Numbered from the stretch's first letter, positions 1 through 8,184 are shown. The stretch is DNA of 32,115 nucleotides from Methanoregula sp. UBA471 (GCA_002495065.1 DADT01000057.1:331-32445), one strand, 5' to 3'. The notes: generated by a model not told the origin, from the sequence alone. A program made the numbers and translations.

Positions 1-1040
1 TTGATGCAGGGTTTTGCCCCGAGCCCGAAACCGATGGTATCCCGGTTCACCCCGACAATGCCGGTCAGGGCCCCGCCAAACGGGTCAAGGGCGGACGGCG
101 AGTTATGGGTCTCGACCTTGTGGGTCACCAGGTAATGGTCATCGAAGATGATGGAGCCTGAGTTGTCGGTAAACACCGTCACGCAGATATCCTTGTCCCC
201 CTTCTCTTTACGGATCGCATTAGTGGCTGCCTGTATGCAGGTCTTGTAGAGCCCGAGGGGGACGTCGTCATCCATGGCAGACGCAAAGATCGTGTGCTTG
301 CAGTGCTCGCTCCAGGTCTGGGCAAGCGATTCCAGCTCCACATCGGTGGGTTTCCTGCCCAGATTATGGAAATACTCGCGGATAGTGTGCAGCTGGGCAA
401 GGTCAAGCGCAAGCGGGCCCCGCCGCTGGCCGGTCAGGCAGTCAATGATCCCCTCTTTTCCAAGCCGTGCAAGTTCACGGTCATCCAGGTCAAGATCCAC
501 TGTTTCTGCAGTCGGCAGTTCATGCAGGCAGACAGAAGGCACGACCACATCCATGCCCTTCGTCCCGTACTCCTGCCGGGTCCTGACAGTCACCCGGCTC
601 ACGAGCGGGTTTGCCAGGGTTGATGCAAGATTCTGCACGGAGAATGGCGTCATCTTCCCGCAGACAAGATACAGCTGTGACGTATAGACCGCCTCTCCTT
701 CCTGAAACTGTATCGAAAAATAATCCTCTATCGTCTGGCGGGCAGTCATGCCGACATTATCGGTAACACCGGGCAAAAAACCGACTTCCACCGCATAGTC
801 AAAGACGGCACGTGTCGCCGTGTCGATCGTATATTCCTGGACCACAGGATTGATGAGCTGACTGCCAATCTGCGAGAGCTCCTGCGGGGTAAAATCCCGC
901 GAGCTCGTGGCCAGCGTATAGACATCGATCAGGTGTACTTTGTCAACCGGAAAACCCAAAGAGCGTATCCTTTCAGTCCTGGCTGGTAACCGGGGATCGA
1001 TCGTATAGTGAACTTCTATCCGGTGGACACAGGAAGTCAT
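1..1040 (-). CDS. purL: Phosphoribosylformylglycinamidine synthase (FGAM synthase), N-terminal part, with fused PurS-like domain
   Basis: This is the fourth step of purine synthesis: ATP- and glutamine-dependent conversion of FGAR to FGAM. Reading the minus strand from the ATG at 1040 gives about 346 uninterrupted codons running off the left edge, so the C-terminus is missing. Residues 1 to about 85 look like the PurS-type N-terminal domain found at the front of large FGAM synthases (starts MTSCVHRIEVHYTIDPR). About residue 225 carries the conserved TWSEHCKHT motif, and the stretch ETHNSPSALDPFGGALTG near residue 320 is the ATP/FGAR-binding start of the first AIR-synthase-like domain. The start codon follows directly from the inverted repeat at 1041-1057, with a TATA-like stretch about 30 bp upstream (1066-1074, minus), so the transcript is probably nearly leaderless. 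The family assignment is firm. Whether a separate glutaminase subunit is used cannot be seen here. Confidence 0.93.
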   Translation of the reverse strand, partial: MTSCVHRIEVHYTIDPRLPARTERIRSLGFPVDKVHLIDVYTLATSSRDFTPQELSQIGSQLINPVVQEYTIDTATRAVFDYAVEVGFLPGVTDNVGMTARQTIEDYFSIQFQEGEAVYTSQLYLVCGKMTPFSVQNLASTLANPLVSRVTVRTRQEYGTKGMDVVVPSVCLHELPTAETVDLDLDDRELARLGKEGIIDCLTGQRRGPLALDLAQLHTIREYFHNLGRKPTDVELESLAQTWSEHCKHTIFASAMDDDVPLGLYKTCIQAATNAIRKEKGDKDICVTVFTDNSGSIIFDDHYLVTHKVETHNSPSALDPFGGALTGIVGVNRDTIGFGLGAKPCI

Positions 1041-1057
1041 GTGTACTGATTATACAC
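1041..1057 (-). promoter_or_regulatory. Inverted repeat overlapping the expected purL transcription start
   Basis: GTGTA and TACAC arms separated by 7 bp lie immediately upstream of the purL ATG. With a TATA-like TTATTTTGA at 1066-1074 (minus), the repeat would cover the transcription start, which is a typical place for an archaeal repressor operator. The arms are only 5 bp, so chance is possible. The remainder of 1058-1300 shows no gene I can support. Confidence 0.3.
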
Positions 1058-1308
1058 AGACTATCAAAATAACTGCCGCAGCCAATGGAGGGAAGGGTGA
1101 ACCGGGGAACAGTCCTCCATTGTATCGAGGCACAGGATTTTTTTCTGCCGGAGCGGTAAAATCCCTGGCGAAGGGGATACTCTCCGGGATTGCTGCTAAT
1201 GTCGACAGGGATGGCGCGGTTCGCTGCCGGAGGGGTTGCTTCCACCTGTATCAGATAATTTCAACGAAACCGGAACGATGTTTGCGGACGGGAACAATAA
1301 CCGCAGAG

Positions 1309-1317
1309 TATATACAA
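1309..1317 (+). promoter_or_regulatory. TATA box for the zinc-ribbon gene
   Basis: The sequence AGTATATACA lies about 35 bp before the ATG at 1348. This places transcription start near 1337 and leaves only about 10 nt of leader. No Shine-Dalgarno sequence is visible, so the message is probably near-leaderless. Confidence 0.5.
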
Positions 1318-1347
1318 CCTCTCATGATACGTTGTACTGAGTAATAA

Positions 1348-2112
1348 ATGGCAAAAAAATGTGAACGATGCGGTGCTCCGGCTGTCGATACCCAGTCACC
1401 TTTTTGTAACATCTGCGGCGGATATGTGCGGGACGAACCGGAACCTTCGCTTACCATCTGCAGGGCCTGCGGCATCCCCGCTCCTGACGACCAGTCGGTC
1501 TTCTGCACCCGCTGCGGCCAGAAGTATGCTGCGGACACGGAAGACAGGTACCCTGTCTGTTCTTCCTGCGGGTCTGTTGTCCCCGATGAACATGCCGTTT
1601 TCTGTAACCGCTGCGGTACAAATATATCATCCGGACCGGAACCTGCTGTGCCTGTCGCTGAATCCGATGCCCCCGTTTCAGGTATTCAGGCGCTCCTGAA
1701 AACTGCAAAAAAGAGCGGGGCCGCAACGGCGAAAAAGTCGCCGGGATCGGTAATTGTTACAAAGAAAAAACATTCTGCCAGTCCACCTGTGCAGGTCGGA
1801 AGATACGTTCCCGAAGTTCTTCCCTTATCCCTGGACCTTCCTGATGATCGCATGGAAGAAGCCCTGCCAGAAGCACAGCAACAGAAAAAGTACGCCTGCC
1901 TCCCGCTGGTGGCCGATGATACTGTCGATATCCAGCCTTCAGAAAACCAGCCGGCAAAAAAGTATGCACATCTCCCGCTGATTGCTGACGAACTTAAAGT
2001 AAAAGATACTCCTCATGCAGGATTTTTCTCAAATGGTGCCCGCGAACCTTCACCGTCACACCAGAAAAAGGATGCACAAAAAAAAGGGATAATGGGCATG
2101 TTCAAACGATAG
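1348..2112 (+). CDS. Protein with three N-terminal zinc ribbons and a basic, low-complexity tail
   Basis: This 254-residue protein has no recognised enzymatic domain. Residues 5-24, 38-57 and 71-90 each carry a CxxC...CxxC zinc ribbon (CERCGAP...CNICGG, CRACGIP...CTRCGQ, CSSCGSV...CNRCGT), spaced about 33 residues apart, so the N-terminus is a tandem triplication. Residues 110-140 are rich in lysine and alanine. The C-terminal half contains two copies of a KKYA[CH]LPL[VI]A motif (about residues 184 and 210), and the chain ends in a lysine-rich segment and MFKR. No signal peptide or membrane segment is seen, so it is probably cytoplasmic. Tandem ribbons of this kind usually mediate protein or nucleic-acid contacts. 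The gene stands alone and its function is unknown. Confidence 0.85.
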   Translation: MAKKCERCGAPAVDTQSPFCNICGGYVRDEPEPSLTICRACGIPAPDDQSVFCTRCGQKYAADTEDRYPVCSSCGSVVPDEHAVFCNRCGTNISSGPEPAVPVAESDAPVSGIQALLKTAKKSGAATAKKSPGSVIVTKKKHSASPPVQVGRYVPEVLPLSLDLPDDRMEEALPEAQQQKKYACLPLVADDTVDIQPSENQPAKKYAHLPLIADELKVKDTPHAGFFSNGAREPSPSHQKKDAQKKGIMGMFKR

Positions 2113-2284
2113 AGCGGATACATTAGGATCCGGTTTCTTAAGGATTCACAGGAATATTGGTAGTTGGATTAATTTTTTCGTGAGCTTAAACATTAGCAAA
2201 ACAATTGAAATTTTTTGACAACCCTCAGGAAAGAGAGCTATCTGGTCTCCCGGGATGTTTAAATTCAGTGCGAATTTCCATTTA

Positions 2285-2431
2285 CTGTAGTATTTATGAG
2301 CGTGCCCGCCTCAGGGCCTATCCGAGGCACGGCGGGGCAGGGAGTTTTTTTATATTTTCGTTACGGATTCGCCACGTTTTAGTTACTGGATCCGCCGCGG
2401 GGGCGTCCCTTCGGGGCCGGCGGTGTTCATC
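2285..2431 (-). repeat. Two-hairpin repeat element, copy 1 (longest spacer)
   Basis: Read on the minus strand this copy begins GATGAACACCGCCGG. Its first GC-rich hairpin closes with GCGGCGG, followed by CCAGTAAC and a spacer longer than in the other copies. The second hairpin runs from GCCCCGCCGTGCC to TGAGGCGGGC, and the element ends ATAAATACTACAG. It lies in the 446-bp gap between two convergent genes, just past the 3' end of the DsbA-like gene. The same architecture occurs at 6573, 8441 and 12131 on the plus strand. Apart from a weak T-tract near 2170, I see nothing else in 2113-2558. Confidence 0.75.
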
Positions 2432-2558
2432 ACAACAGGAAAAGCGGGTCCCGTGCTTTCATTCTTTCAGAACGACGAGGGGAACGACAATCTTCACCGG
2501 CTGGTAGTTGTCGGGGCATACACCGGAATACGGGAAAAACGGTAAAAAAAAGAATGCC

Positions 2559-3758
2559 TTATTCGCATCCGCCGGTACTTGCCGTGGATGTTGTTGAGAG
2601 CGTGGTGGAGCATTCCGCCGGGGCAGTGTCAAAACTGTTGCAGATGGCCTGCTTGTATGCTTCAGGTGTGCGTGCACCGGCATATTTTACCCCGTTGATG
2701 AACAGGGTCGGAGAAGCGCTCGCACCGATTGCCTCAGATTCCGCTGCATCAAGTTCCACGAGGGTAAGTCCTTCGGCTCCGATTGCACACGTCTCCATCT
2801 TTGTCAGGTCAATGCCCAGCGCAGCGGTTACATTCTTCCGGCATGAATCCAGGAGGGTTGCATTCTGCCATACCGGGTAACACTGGTTGTTGAAGTCTTT
2901 CAGATAATCCCAGTATTTCTCCGGGTACGATTTCATGATACAGAGCTGCAGGATGTCTTCGTGTGCCTCTGCAGGACCGTGCAGCGAGTCAACGGAATCT
3001 ACCGTCTGGCCACCGACGGAAGTGATATAGCGGACACTGATATCCGCTTTTGTCCCGAGGAGGTCAACCACCGGTCTCATCACGGTTTCTGCCTGGGTTC
3101 CATAGGGACAGAAGGACATCACGTAGAGGTCGACAACAGGGCTGGCGGATTTCTTCGGTGTCTGCGTCGGGACGGGTGTCGCTACCGGGGTATTCATGTT
3201 GATTGCTGTCGGGAACAGGAGCGTGCAGTCCCTGCTTGCGTATATCGACAGATCGCGTCCCTGGTACCGGCTCCAGATCGTGTAGACGTCATTCTTTTCT
3301 GTTATGTTGATCAGTGTTGCCGTCTGGCCGGGGGTGGTGAGATTGGTATTGATATAGGTGATCACCTTTTCACTGCAGGCCTGGGAACCAGCCGCCGGGG
3401 CCGTGTTCATTTCGATTGCAGTCGTGAAGAGGAGCGTGCAGTCCCTGCTTGCGTATATCGGCAGGTCGAGCCCCTGGTACCGGCTCCAGACCGTGTAGAG
3501 GTCATTGTTTTCCGTGATGTTAATCAGTGTCGCTGTCTGGCCGGAGCTGGCAAGATTGGTATTTATATACGCGATCACCTTTTCACTGCAGGCCCGGGGT
3601 TCGGCCGCCGTGGTCGTTCCGGGGGGCGATCCAAGGGTGATAACTGCCAGGATTATTATGAGGAGGGCAATAATACCAATAATTGCAGCGATAGTCCAGG
3701 TCCCAAATACCGATGCTTTTTTTGTCTGTCCTGACGGACCGGTTTTATCATTTTTCAT
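2559..3758 (-). CDS. Membrane-anchored DsbA-family thioredoxin-fold protein with a duplicated N-terminal domain
   Basis: Start chosen at 3758 (MKNDKTG) because a GAGGT ribosome-binding site lies 4 bp upstream and a TATA-like CTATTTATT lies about 57 bp upstream; this gives 399 residues. Residues 20-43 form one membrane helix, so the rest is extracytoplasmic. Residues 57-119 and 128-190 are two copies of the same domain (ACSEKVI.YINTNL...IYASRDCTLLF), each with two cysteines and about 83% identical. After a Thr/Pro linker, residues 207-385 form a thioredoxin/DsbA fold with VMSFCPYG at 213-220, the cis-proline region SPTLFINGVKYAGA, and extra cysteines. The second active-site cysteine is replaced by glycine (CPYG), as in some archaeal DsbA-like proteins, so it may not be a standard oxidase. 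A Ser/Thr-rich tail ends in Cys-Glu. Substrate unknown. Confidence 0.85.
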   Translation of the reverse strand: MKNDKTGPSGQTKKASVFGTWTIAAIIGIIALLIIILAVITLGSPPGTTTAAEPRACSEKVIAYINTNLASSGQTATLINITENNDLYTVWSRYQGLDLPIYASRDCTLLFTTAIEMNTAPAAGSQACSEKVITYINTNLTTPGQTATLINITEKNDVYTIWSRYQGRDLSIYASRDCTLLFPTAINMNTPVATPVPTQTPKKSASPVVDLYVMSFCPYGTQAETVMRPVVDLLGTKADISVRYITSVGGQTVDSVDSLHGPAEAHEDILQLCIMKSYPEKYWDYLKDFNNQCYPVWQNATLLDSCRKNVTAALGIDLTKMETCAIGAEGLTLVELDAAESEAIGASASPTLFINGVKYAGARTPEAYKQAICNSFDTAPAECSTTLSTTSTASTGGCE

Positions 3759-4006
3759 TTCAAACCTCTGATTTGTTGCAGCAATCCGGATAAAAATCAT
3801 ATTCTCACCAATAAATAGGCATGGGTGCAGGAAACGGGCATCCCGTGTCCCGATCATGACGGCGCACAGAGCCCCTGGCTTTAAAGTTTTACCTTATTTC
3901 CCGCTCCGACCAGATGACGCTCAAGGGGAAATTCCTCCTGACCCAATTAGTTTTTCTAGTCACCGGACTCAGTGTTTTTACTGCAAGTTGGCAGGGTGGT
4001 ATTCCC

Positions 4007-4561
4007 ATGGCACCATGGCATTACGTATTTCTGGCATTTTCACTCGTCCTCCTTATCCTTACTGCCGGCTGCACCGACAGCACACCTCCCACGCCAGTCC
4101 CAACCCTGAGTACCCTGCCGATCCCCCGCGGCACCGTACTGCCGGGCCAGGTCCTGCAGGTTTTCGGAGATGTGTCGGGGTCCGGTATACCGGGCGGTAC
4201 CATCGACACGATGACCTTCGCGGTCGGCCTGGTCGACACCCATGATTCCGTTAACATGGAGAACCTTACTATCGTGTATGCAGATGCCATTCGAACGGAG
4301 TCGCTCTACCCGGTTGAAGGTTACCATGGTGACCCCCCGAAGGGTTTCTGGGGTATCATCCGCGTGGAAAACGAGGTAGGCAGCCCCAATAACCGGCTGG
4401 ACAATGAAGAGCGGTTTGTCATACGCATAAACCCCACCGCACCCCTCGTCCCCCGGCAGATGATCACGATTGATGTAAAACCTCCTGCCGGCCGATCACT
4501 GGCTATGCGGCGGGTTGCCCCCCCATCCATCCTTGCTGAAAATATTCTGTCCCCCCTGTAA
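4007..4561 (+). CDS. Lipoprotein with an archaellin-like beta domain
   Basis: Start chosen at 4007 because it places a normal lipoprotein signal at the N-terminus (hydrophobic FLAFSLVLLILTAGC, lipobox Cys at residue 21) and GGTGGT precedes it. An in-frame ATG at 3914 would add 31 residues with a second hydrophobic stretch and seems less likely. The 184-residue protein has a Pro/Thr-rich linker, then VSGSGIPGGTIDTMTFAVGL and DSVNMENLTIVYAD. These resemble the conserved body of archaellins/type IV pilin-like proteins (GGTIDT... and a later YxDA segment), and the end RFVIRINPTAPLVPRQMITIDVKPPAG fits the same fold. It lacks the class III prepilin cleavage site and is instead predicted to be lipid-anchored outside the membrane. 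It may be an archaellin-derived surface protein; role unknown. Confidence 0.75.
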   Translation: MAPWHYVFLAFSLVLLILTAGCTDSTPPTPVPTLSTLPIPRGTVLPGQVLQVFGDVSGSGIPGGTIDTMTFAVGLVDTHDSVNMENLTIVYADAIRTESLYPVEGYHGDPPKGFWGIIRVENEVGSPNNRLDNEERFVIRINPTAPLVPRQMITIDVKPPAGRSLAMRRVAPPSILAENILSPL

Positions 4562-4978
4562 TCTGCAGTCAATCCAGGAAACAAAGACCCCGGCCCCTGC
4601 GGCGATCCTGTGGGCTGAGGATATAAAAAATCCTTTATTTTGGCTTTATAGAAACCCTGAGTTTTCAACAAATTGTAAAGCACCGGTTTACAGAGGGGCC
4701 CGTGCCTGTCTCACCGAACCACCCCAGCGCTTTGCGATTGTGTGTCATATTACCTTCTCTGAAGTTGTCACTCCAGCGGGGTGCCACAGCGGCAGGGGCG
4801 AAGGTATTACATGCCGTAGCCCCCAGGGAGCGTTAAGAAAAATATTTTTGAGGATTTCTGCTACCCTGTATTTTGTCTATCCTCCACCATCCAGAAAGGC
4901 TGATCCGGAGGTTGTGGCATCAACAGCCTTCTCAGAGACATGGAAATCCTCATATCCTTGCACCGGGTTCTTTTGTGT
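4562..4978. other. 417-bp intergenic region with a strong TATA box and a GC-rich block
   Basis: A good TATA box (GGATATAAAAAAT) at about 4618-4631 would start a transcript near 4650, more than 300 nt before sixA. From about 4740 to 4840 there is a GC-rich, potentially structured block that includes GGGGC and GCCCC arms about 20 nt apart. It is followed by an A/T-rich tract (AAGAAAAATATTTTT). No convincing reading frame is present. It could be a long leader for sixA or a small RNA gene. Confidence 0.25.
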
Positions 4979-5473
4979 ATGGACCTTTTCATTCTCAGGC
5001 ACGGAAAGGCTGGGAAGTCGTCAGGCGGACCTGACGATGCCGCACGGGCACTTACCCGCAAAGGAGAGAAAGAGTTGAAACGCATAGCACAGTGGATGAA
5101 GGCACAGGAATTCTGCTTCGACATCATCGCGACAAGTCCCCTCCAACGCGCCTTGGAAACGGCAACGGTTATTGCTGCTGTACTCGGCCAGGATGACAAG
5201 CTTACAACCTGGGATGAACTTGCTCCCGGCGGGGATCCCGACACGGTATGCTATAAAGCTGTACAGGAGGGGAATGATGCGAGGGTGCTGGTTATCGGGC
5301 ATGAACCGGGGTTATCCCGGCTCATAAGCAGGATTATATCAGGGAATCCGGATAGTTCGATGATCATAGCCAAAGGAGGTCTGGCAAAGATCAGGAATTA
5401 TTCCTTCACTACCCGGCCGTCCGGTGACCTCCAGTGGCTGCTCACACCAGGGCAGATCCTTTCAATGCGGTAA
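4979..5473 (+). CDS. sixA: Phosphohistidine phosphatase SixA-like (histidine phosphatase superfamily)
   Basis: This 164-residue protein has the histidine-phosphatase signature MDLFILRHGKAG at its N-terminus, where His8 would be the phospho-acceptor. It also has ATSPLQRALETA with the conserved arginine and VIGHEPGLSRLI with the second catalytic histidine. Length and motif order match SixA, which dephosphorylates phosphohistidine on signalling proteins in bacteria. The archaeal substrate is not known. Start chosen at 4979 because the motif normally lies at the very N-terminus; an upstream ATG at 4940 would add 13 unrelated residues. No strong ribosome-binding site is visible. It stands alone, with no histidine kinase gene nearby. 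Confidence 0.85.
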   Translation: MDLFILRHGKAGKSSGGPDDAARALTRKGEKELKRIAQWMKAQEFCFDIIATSPLQRALETATVIAAVLGQDDKLTTWDELAPGGDPDTVCYKAVQEGNDARVLVIGHEPGLSRLISRIISGNPDSSMIIAKGGLAKIRNYSFTTRPSGDLQWLLTPGQILSMR

Positions 5474-5592
5474 TAAAATACATAAAACCTGCACAGTCAG
5501 CCAGACAGGCAGGCAGCGTGTTATATTCCCATCGCACCCGTGGGGCGCTGAAAAGATGGAAAATTAAGAATAGTCACCGGGTGTCTGTTCGC

Positions 5593-5736
5593 TCAACGGC
5601 CGTCATCCCTTACCTGCATTTTTCTTCCGCACGCCGGGCACTGGTATACCGAGTTGCCACGCCCGTCAGTCCAGACACGGATCATCTGTGTTCCGTTATG
5701 GTCATTATCGCAATAGGGTTTTTGGAATTCTGCCAT
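5593..5736 (-). CDS. Small zinc-ribbon-like protein, 47 residues
   Basis: The minus-strand frame from the ATG at 5736 encodes 47 residues. It has YCDNDHNGT near the start and YQCPACGRKM near the end, giving possible zinc ligands from Cys, Asp/His and CPxC. A GGGGAT ribosome-binding site lies 3 bp upstream, and a TATA-like AATAAAATTAAAT lies about 40 bp upstream. A longer in-frame extension upstream exists, but it crosses that promoter and looks non-coding. Small single-ribbon proteins like this are common in methanogens and their function is generally unknown. Confidence 0.6.
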   Translation of the reverse strand: MAEFQKPYCDNDHNGTQMIRVWTDGRGNSVYQCPACGRKMQVRDDGR

Positions 5737-5921
5737 AGGATCCCCTGTATAAAAAGGAGTGTTGTTGTCAGGATTTAATTTTATTGAACCCGGAGAGTAT
5801 ACGTTCCGGGTTTCTTTGTTCCGGGGCCGGTGACGGGAATACCGCACCAGTGAATAAAACACCGGTTCCTCCGTATGTCTCTCTAGTACCGTTAAGAATA
5901 CAAAACCGTGAGGGATTCCGG

Positions 5922-6200
5922 ATGCCGGTTGTAAGAAGTGTAAACATCCTGTCGGTGGCAAAGACTGGTGCACTCTTTGGTATCGTCATGGGACTGGTGT
6001 GAGGGATTTTTTACGGGCTTATCGCAGCCTCCATGAAGGGACGCTTCGCTCCACGATGGTCTGGAGCGGTGAGCGGAGTAGCAATAATCGTTTTCATGCC
6101 AATTTTTGGGGCATTCCTGTATATTGTATTTGCGGGGTGGGTTGGCGGAATCAACCAGGAATTCCAGCGACAGAGACGGGACAAATATACCCCCGCCTGA
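5922..6200 (+). pseudogene. Small membrane protein gene interrupted by an in-frame TGA
   Basis: Translation from the ATG at 5922 gives MPVVRSVNILSVAKTGALFG and a hydrophobic segment, then reaches TGA at 6000-6002. The same frame then continues for 65 codons (GIFYGLIAAS, MKGRFAPRWSGAVSG, a second hydrophobic segment, and a charged tail ending DKYTPA) before a normal TGA at 6198-6200. The two halves read as one 92-residue protein with two membrane helices. The stop lies where a tryptophan (TGG) would fit a helix. Either a nonsense mutation or a base-call error explains this. The organism group is not known to use UGA as a sense codon. The family appears to be a small conserved archaeal membrane protein of unknown role. 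Confidence 0.6.
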
Positions 6201-6302
6201 ACCTCCGTAAAGCATGAGACACGGTCAGAACACAATCTGACATTTTCACTTTCACGCTACGCTTAACCTGCATTCATATTCACGGATTTCCTGTAATCGT
6301 GC

Positions 6303-6464
6303 ATGGAGCTTTCCAGCTGCTTTGCTATCTGCCATCGCTGCAGCCATGAATGGGTATACTTTGGCTGCCGCGTTGCCAGCCTGCAGCGGTCACGCAAACC
6401 GGTCAGGGTACAATGCCCGCGGTGTCACAATAAAGTGAAGCTGGATGCACGGAACGCGAGATAA
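6303..6464 (+). CDS. Small CxxC/CxxC zinc-ribbon protein, 53 residues
   Basis: The frame from the ATG at 6303 encodes 53 residues: MELSSCFAICHRCSHEWVYF..., then a basic segment, then VQCPRCHNKVKLDAR. Two CxxC pairs (ICHRC and QCPRC) about 30 residues apart form a classic zinc ribbon, and the Trp after the first pair and the basic C-terminus are typical. An in-frame TAA lies two codons upstream, so the start cannot be earlier. No clear ribosome-binding site is visible. It is too short to assign a function; nucleic-acid or protein binding is likely. Confidence 0.55.
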   Translation: MELSSCFAICHRCSHEWVYFGCRVASLQRSRKPVRVQCPRCHNKVKLDARNAR

Positions 6465-6572
6465 GGACGGGTGCGAACGGTTCATATACAACAAAGGGGT
6501 GCATCTTGGAACTGGCCTTGACAGGTCCTGACATGGGAATTCCGATATGGGGGAATAGATATATTCCGTTAT

Positions 6573-6672
6573 GATGAACCCCGCCGCCCCCGCGGCGGAC
6601 CAGTAACATAAATTCTCTGTAACCTCTTTGCTCCGCCGTGCCTCGGAGAGGCCCTGAGGCGGGTTCCCTCAC
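6573..6672 (+). repeat. Two-hairpin repeat element, copy 2 (shortest)
   Basis: It starts GATGAACCCCGCCGCC. The first hairpin (CCGCCGC/GCGGCGG) has a minimal loop, followed by ACCAGTAAC, about 30 nt of spacer, and the second hairpin from CCGCCGTGCCTCGG to TGAGGCGGG. A TATA-like AGATATATTCC lies about 20 bp upstream. It sits in the convergent gap after the 53-residue zinc-ribbon gene. Apart from this element I see nothing in 6465-6735. Confidence 0.75.
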
Positions 6673-6735
6673 AATATGATGATCTTCAAGGATCATCCCT
6701 TCACATCAGGGCACTCGTACGGATATTACAGCCTT

Positions 6736-8184
6736 CTATTTCTCCGTGTCCTGCCGGAGCATGACGAAACCTGCAATAATAACAATCATCAGGACCACGC
6801 CAGCTGCCAGGATAATGTCCATCACAGACAGCCGGTGAACCTTCTCCATTACTACAGGAATTCTTCCTGTCTGCCCCGCCATAATAGTAATATTGGACGT
6901 ATTATCTGCATAGTCCTGGAGTTTCAGGGAGAGGGTATGTGCGCCTGCGGAAAGTCCGGAGATGGTGACGGGACTTACCCCTTTGAAGTCATTATCAATA
7001 TAGATCTCGGCGCCCGCTGGATCCGAAATTACCGCGAGCGAACCTGTGGTGGGAGCGTGTGCGATCAGGATGGCATTGACCGCAGATGTCTGTCCCGATC
7101 CGACAGATACCACCTGGTTCCAGTCATTGTATCCCATGAGCGAGAGGATCACCTCGTGGTTACCCGGCAGCACATCAGGAATAACTACCGGTGCAGTGCC
7201 TCTGGGACTGTCATCAAGAAATATCGCTGCACCTGAAGGAAACGAGGTAATGGCAACCGATCCGAAGGTGGGAGTGGGCCGGGTCGTTGGTTCCGTGACG
7301 CTCTTTGTGAGCGTCGCTCCGATGGTTGCAGGGGTCAAGGGTTCTGTGATGAAATTCCTGGTGTAGTCATCATAGCCCGACCGTCTCAGCAGGAGCGTGT
7401 GACTGCCGGCTGCCGTATCCGTCAGAGTCACGGGGGTTATCCCTTTCACGACATTATCGATATATACCGTAGCACCCGGTGGAATCGAGGAAATGGCCAG
7501 TGTTCCTGCAGTGGCAGTAACGGTAATATAACCGAGCCGGTCCGCCCGGTTGACATTCCCTGTGCATGAATCACGTGCCTCAAGAGAGACAGAGTACGTT
7601 CCGGGGGCAATATAGGTATGAACCGGATTCTCGGCCGGCGATGTCCCGCCATCACCAAATCTCCATGCATAAGCATCCGAACTGGTTGATGTACTGGTGA
7701 ACCGGACCGTCAGCGGGGCAAAACCGGAGGCCGGGGTGGCAGTGAAAGCTGCCAAAGGGTGTGCAGCCTCACAGGACGGGATAACCGGGGTATAATTTTC
7801 CGGAGGTCGGACATCCAGAACATAGGTACCCTGCCGCCACAGGTCGCATTGCGTGCCTGCCATGTACTTCAGGGTGAACTGCCCCGGGAAAGTGAAAGTG
7901 TGGGTAATCCCATCCACCGTGCCATAATAGGGGGATGAACCGTCACCGAAATCCAGGTAATACTGGGTCGGAAAATCACCGCCGGGCGAGGGAAGGGCAG
8001 GGAAGATGAATCCCTGGGTGCAGGGCAAAACCCGGGGGACGCGGTCGCACCCGCCGCTGAACAGGATAAAGGACTGGGCGTCGGGTGGCCCGTCGCAAAC
8101 CGTGGCAGTCACCGGCATGACACACCATGTCACCATGACGAGTCCGAATCCGACGATCAGGATGTAACCCGGTAGTATTTTCAT
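6736..8184 (-). CDS. Surface protein with PKD and three PEGA domains and a C-terminal membrane anchor
   Basis: Start chosen at 8184 because GGAGGA lies directly upstream and the N-terminus then is a signal peptide (residues 1 to about 28). The 482-residue protein has a PKD-like region at about 70-112 (YYLDFGDGSSP), a clear PKD domain at about 143-224 (FTATPASGFAPLTVRF, WRFGDGGTSPAENPVHTY), and three PEGA domains at about 227-293, 308-374 and 381-447. Each PEGA domain has the pattern IxSxPxGAxxYIDN...KGxxPVT...G.HTLxL. A membrane helix follows at 455-476, with a short cytoplasmic tail RQDTEK. These domains are common in large extracellular archaeal proteins and are thought to bind other surface components. 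Eight cysteines in the first 210 residues suggest disulfides. It is monocistronic. Confidence 0.9.
   Translation of the reverse strand: MKILPGYILIVGFGLVMVTWCVMPVTATVCDGPPDAQSFILFSGGCDRVPRVLPCTQGFIFPALPSPGGDFPTQYYLDFGDGSSPYYGTVDGITHTFTFPGQFTLKYMAGTQCDLWRQGTYVLDVRPPENYTPVIPSCEAAHPLAAFTATPASGFAPLTVRFTSTSTSSDAYAWRFGDGGTSPAENPVHTYIAPGTYSVSLEARDSCTGNVNRADRLGYITVTATAGTLAISSIPPGATVYIDNVVKGITPVTLTDTAAGSHTLLLRRSGYDDYTRNFITEPLTPATIGATLTKSVTEPTTRPTPTFGSVAITSFPSGAAIFLDDSPRGTAPVVIPDVLPGNHEVILSLMGYNDWNQVVSVGSGQTSAVNAILIAHAPTTGSLAVISDPAGAEIYIDNDFKGVSPVTISGLSAGAHTLSLKLQDYADNTSNITIMAGQTGRIPVVMEKVHRLSVMDIILAAGVVLMIVIIAGFVMLRQDTEK

Noticed and set aside
2961..3734. Long plus-strand reading frame opposite the DsbA-like gene.
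   Set aside because: It is an antisense shadow produced by the duplicated domain; no ribosome-binding site and no recognisable protein.
6000..6002. Selenocysteine codon at the in-frame TGA.
   Set aside because: No archaeal SECIS-like structure was recognised nearby, the residue lies in a hydrophobic helix, and the organism group is not known to make selenoproteins.
6573..6672. Insertion-sequence ends or a miniature transposon for the two-hairpin family.
   Set aside because: No terminal inverted repeats joining the two ends and no obvious target duplications; mobility cannot be excluded but is not supported.
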